Source of the DNA: Gordionus sp. m RMFG-2023
Taxonomy: Eukaryota; Nematomorpha; Gordioida; Chordodea; Parachordodidae
Reading direction: 5' to 3'
NCBI RefSeq assembly: GCF_954871325.1
Contig: NC_088776.1
Span: 4,037,985 to 4,101,984 of the forward strand
Length of the DNA: 64,000 nt
Shown here: in pieces, positions 48,701 through 54,700 of the stretch
How positions within the stretch are numbered: the stretch's first letter is position 1
How the letters are laid out: every line of letters begins with the position of its first letter
Translations under genes and position numbers: made by a program
Notes under the pieces: model-generated
What the model saw: the letters and a program-made list of their open reading frames with translations, nothing else
Told to the model about the DNA's origin: nothing
The model's database searches: none

Positions 48701-51700
48701 AACGAGAACTTGCCGGAAACCGGATTCGGTTCCGCCAAAGCCGGACCCGGAATGTGGGCCTCGCTGATTCGGATCATCCAGCCATCATCCATCGTGGGCA
48801 AGATTGGGGACAATATCGACTCCTTTTGCTCATTCGTGTCCCCCCTACCCCAGAACGAGGCCGCCATTAGGTTAGAAAAAATAAAATTTGTTCAGGATCG
48901 AAGATCCATGGTAGAGAGTAGCTGTATTAAGGTCCCACTTAATCGGGTACAAATAGTGATCCGTTTTTTTTGCAGCACGAACTTTTTAATGTCATCGATC
49001 GAATACATCTGATACGTATACGTCAGTCAATTGTAAATCTTTTTTTTTTAAACCATCTTTATCCAACTTCCCTTAGGTTTCTTACCATCTATATTCGTAC
49101 TTAATCCAATTCACATCTATGTCGCGGACATGGCCTACCCACCTTTGGCGAAAACTATTTTTGTGTTTAGATAAAATATGGATATTTTGCCAATTTCTCT
49201 ATGCGCAGGCGCTCATTGACTGGGGAAGGGCGGGGAGGAGGAAGGCCATGCATCGCGAGACAGAGAAGATTGGTTTTAAAAAATGACAACGTTGAAAATA
49301 GTTTGGTAAAGATGGCGAAGCGAGATGTGCAACTTACTGCCTTGAGAATATCGGATGCATAAAAAAACAAAGACTAACACTTTGTAAATAGGGGGAAAAA
49401 GTCTTAAATTCGACGACGATGTGTTAATTAGGGATAAAAAAAATGAAATTTAATATAAATTAATAGCAGTTTTAAGTAATAAAAAATTTTTTTGAGTTTT
49501 TTTTTCTCTAAAAAAACAGGATTTTAATCTCGAAAAAAACATTATCCTCGTAAAAGACAGGTTTTTTATTCTGAAAAAAAAACGTTTTTTATTGATAAAT
49601 AAATGATTTGTTGTTTGTTTAAAGCATTGCCATGACGAATTTCAACAACCGACCTCCTTACGAACAATACGTGGTCATAGGTGTGGTCAGAGATCTCAAT
49701 TTGCAAACCAAACAAAACACGGGCGGTTTCTTATACACTTATCTCTGGAAAGGTCATTTTTACAATTTAAAAAAAATAAACGTAGTCAGCTGTTTACCCC
49801 ATTTTTTTATGGTCTTTGCAACGTTGATTAAATGACATTCGAAGAAAAAATATATCCTAATTTTAGAAATTAAATTTTTTTGAAAAAGAAAACAATATAA
49901 TTATTTTTTCAACTTTGAAATCATTTTTTGAGCTAGTGTTATCGGATTTTACCGGAAATGTAATTCCATCATGTTTGGATTACCTACTCTATGAATTTCA
50001 GACAATTTTGCTCTGGAAATGTATATGAATTTCAGACAATTTTTCTCTGGAAATGTAATTCCATCATGTTTGGATTACCTACTCTATGAATTTTCAGACA
50101 ATTTTTCTCTGGAAATGTAATTCCATTATGTTTGGATTACCTACTCTATTGAATTTCAGACAATTTTTCCACGAACTCTTGAGCTCAATATAATTTATAT
50201 ATCGTTTTTCCGTAGATTTTTATATGTAAATTATAAAGGACTCTAAGGTTAGCGGCAAAATTTTCTTCAATTCATAAGATTTGGTAATCTAAACATGCTG
50301 GAATACATTTCCGGTTAATATCCGATTTTTAAATTTAAAAAAAAACGCGCAAAAAAATGATTCAAAGTTGAAAATAAAATAACACGTTGCCCTGAAAAAA
50401 AGGACCCTAACATATATATATTTATATATATCATTGTTTCAAAATATTCTTGCTATTCATAAATTATAATTTAAACTTTTTGTGTTAAATTGCTAAGTAC
50501 AAAATTTTTTTTTTTTAAAAGTAGTATTAATAATAAATATTTTGATAATAATAAGAGGCCTCTGCGTGCCCAGACCGAAGCTCGGCCCGGGTAAACGGGT
50601 TGAACCGGTTTATCTAAAAAAATTATGAACCCGTGTCAAACCCAACTAATTTTGTATACTTAACCACAAATTCTCGCTAACTGTGAATACAGGGTTACAA
50701 AAAATTGAAAGTCTATGATAAAGTGAGCTTTGGGTTATTGTCTAGGAAAATAGGAAGTTTTGAAATTAATCCAAAGAATAAATAACACAATTGAGGGTAG
50801 GGGAAAATATATATATTGTATAAGTTTATTTGAAGATTATTTTCTAAGGATTTGTGGCAACATGTAATCAGCTTCTAAGATAATAATTATATTAATGTAG
50901 GCATATTAAGTTTCATTTTGATTAGTTATTCAGGTCAGGAGTTTTATGAAGTGATTGATTACTGGGCCCTTTTCTATAGGAAATAATTATAACGTTATAT
51001 AAATATATTCCTTAATTTATCAATTCAAATCTTATAACCGAACCCTAATTTAGACGCCAAGTTAGAATTCGTTCACAAAACGATGGTAGAGGATATTCCA
51101 GGGGCCTTAGCTCCTTTTCAGGGTAGACTTTTGATAGGAGTAGGCAGGTACCTTCGGGTGTACGAGATGGGCAAAAAGAAGTTGCTGAGGAAATGCGAAA
51201 ATAAGGTTTTTGTTTATGAAATTGTTCTACAAAAAAAAACAAAAAGTTAAAAAAGTCATAATAATTAAAAAAGCTCGTCCCTTTTATACTTATTTTTGGG
51301 ACAAAGAAATCACGTGTTCTACACGTAATATAAAATCACGCCACTATTTATAAATATGATAAATATTAAACAAAATAATTTTAAATAATAATATGACAAA
51401 TATTACACCGCGAAATTAATATTTATCTTTTATATAACCAACATATACCTATTTTTAAGTTTTAAAACTTTTGATTAACTCCCCCCCCCCTTCAGAACTG
51501 ATATTTAAAATGTAAAAAAAAACATTTATTTCGCCTTTTATCGCACTCTCTTTTTTTACAGTATAATTTGTAATACCCTCATGTAGGGTTGTTAAGAAGC
51601 CAAAACCAACCCCATAAATATTTTAGCCCTAAGTAATATTAATGTAATCTTCGAGATTTTTGCTCATAGTTGGCAGAATGGACCCCTGTTTGCCAAAACT

Positions 51701-54700
51701 TCGAGATGCAATATTAGTTTGGATAAAATTTTTTTAATAGTGTCACTGACAAATTTAATGCCACAAAAGGGAGATGTGGGATTGGTAGTTTTAATAAAAT
51801 CGGTTTAGAGTTTTTATTTCCCTTTTTTTTAATTACTTTGGTTAAGAGGTTACCTTTTTTTTTAAACCTGTTCTTACTTAATTTTATTCTTATACCGAAA
51901 ATATTACACAAATATTAAATTTTTTTAAAAACTACATTTTATTTTATTTCTATTTTCAAAAAAAAAAAAAAATTTTTTTAACAAATTTTTTTCAAAAAAA
52001 AACAAAATTTATTTATTTTTTTACAAAAGCCCGAAAAATTTTCAATATATTAAAATTAAGAATAATAATTTATTTTTTATAATGCTATTATATATATTTC
52101 CAATATATTACAATAAAAATTATTATTATTTATTATTTTTTTACAAATGCCGATGACGACTATTTTATATAACAAAAATAAACTAAAAATCCATATTAAC
52201 TCACTGCCTACAGCAGTTTATAATAATCTATACAAATTTGTCATTTTAACAACTCTACCTTCATACATCTTTTCAAATTTTACATTAGAGGTCTGCAACG
52301 GGCTTTTTTCTAGCCAAAAAAACGTTTTTTGAAAATTTTGTTAAACCTGCTCGCCCGCCTAATGTTTAAAAAAAATTATTTTAATGGGTTGGTTTGGCTT
52401 TTTATCCGTTTATTTTCATGTATTTTTTAGTTAAACATGTACGATATTGCGATTAAAGCTATTATTTTTTTTAAATAAAATGAACTCTGTTCTGCTCATT
52501 TCCCCCCGACAAATATTTAAAATTCACCCGTCCACGCCGCCCATTACTTAGCGAATGTTTTAACGCCCACCATCCGTCTAATGATGAAAATATTTTGGAA
52601 ATCCCGACCACGCCCGGAAAATATTTTGGAAACCCCGACCACACCCGTCCGAAGCATAGGCGAGCGTGGGCTGGCTAAAAACCCGCCCAATGCTGACCTC
52701 CATTTTAAATGTTGCATATTCCTTCGTCTCATAATATATTCCTAACGCTAAAGTTCGTAATGCACTCTTGCAAGTTACACATGTGTCTCACTTTTATTAA
52801 GATGTAACATAGCAGTCTATTTTGTTAGAAAGTTAAATATTATTATTATTTAGACAAATATTTTAAATCTTCATTTGCTATACTAATATCAATTTCTTTA
52901 CTGAATGATGATTATTATTTTTTTTCGATACCACTTTTCGCAGTCGATTCCCAACACGATAGTCAAGATAGACGCCCTGGGTTCCAGGATTTACGCGTGC
53001 GATTTGCAGGACGGGGTCCATTTCGTCAGGTACAAGGCTAGGGAGAATCTGCTACTCATATTCGCCGATATCACGATCCCCTTTTGGACATCCACATCTC
53101 TCCTACTCGATTATAACACCGTGGCGTTAGCCGACAAATTTGGAACCGTGACTGTCGTAAGCAAATTATTAAACTATTATGAATATATATCCGGGACGCC
53201 AGAAAGCCCCACGGACTAGGCCAAACAATTTGTGAAGAAGGCCTAAAAAATTTTTTTTTCTTCGTAAAATATTATTGTGGGCCGATCAGTACAACTTGGC
53301 ATAAAATTATTATATTATATGGGCCGAACTTTAAAGAGTAATCACGTTTAACAAGATCGGATGAACAATAATTTTTTATTTTTCTCCACCCCATCATTCA
53401 ATATTTATAATATATTCCCGAACCATATTTTTTTTGCTGTCTTTTTTAGAGTATGAAAAAAATATAAATTACGATATTGGAGGTTGATTTTGTAATTTCA
53501 GCATTTCGGAAATTTTTTCTCTTCCTATGCCTGTATTTTGGAGATTTGTAGTTGTTCAATTGATGATGCATAAATCAAATACATGCAGAGGTGCCATTTG
53601 CACGGCTCGGCCCGAATTTTTTTTAAAATATATTGCAGCTAACAAATGGCGATTTAAAATATTTAACGGACCTGGCTTGTGTACCGAGGATTAGGGCTGG
53701 GCCCCCAGGTCTATGATATTTAAATATTCTTAAACCCGTTTTAACTTATTAAAAACAATATTATAAATAACACTTAGCTTGGTATATTACATACTTTGTA
53801 TTCGCGTGTAGGTCAGATTACCTCCCAGCACTAACGACAATATCGAGGAAGACCCAACGGCTAATAGATCCCTATGGGAAAGGGGTTTGATGAATGGATC
53901 GTCGCAAAAGGTGATTAATATATATTTTTTTCTTATCACCTCCCCGCCATTTAGCTCGTGGAAAAACTAACTGGTCGTAGATTTCTATCTTTATTTCATG
54001 TTCATCCGCGTTCCTCATAATCGATCGATTAATATGATAATACGAAAATATACCATTTTTTTTTAAAACAAAAGGCCGAAGAACTATGCTATTTTTACGT
54101 TGGAGAAACCGTAACGTCTATGCAAAAGGCTACCTTGATTCCCGGTGGATTCGAATGTATCGTTTATACTACTCTCTCCGGCACGGTGGGGATGTTACTA
54201 CCTTTCACCTCTCATGAGGTAATTATCCCTTTCTCTTTTTCTTTTCTTTCTTTCTTTCTTTCATTCCTTTAATTTTATCTTTTCTTTCCTTCTTTAATTT
54301 TTTTTATAAAATTTATCTATACATCAGGATTACGACTTTTTCCAACATTTGGAGATGCACATGAGGTCCGAGAATTCGAGTCTTCTAGGAAGAGACCATT
54401 TATCCTTTCGTTCTTATCATTTTCCCGTCAAAGTAAGCTTTTATTTTCTTTTCAAATTGAATAAATAACAATATGGATCGTTTTGATCATTGGAGTTATC
54501 TAATCCAGGGTTCTGGATTCGAATTCGGGTTCAGGAATTTTAGCTCTATTCAGCGGAAATGTGATAACTGGAACTTAATCGAAAACCGATTTTCTAAAAG
54601 GGGTCGAACCCGCCCCGGTGCTCTTTATATAATTTTTTTTTTTAATAGTTGGATAAGTTTTTTCCCAACTAATTTAATAATGTTCAATTGTTATTGTTAT

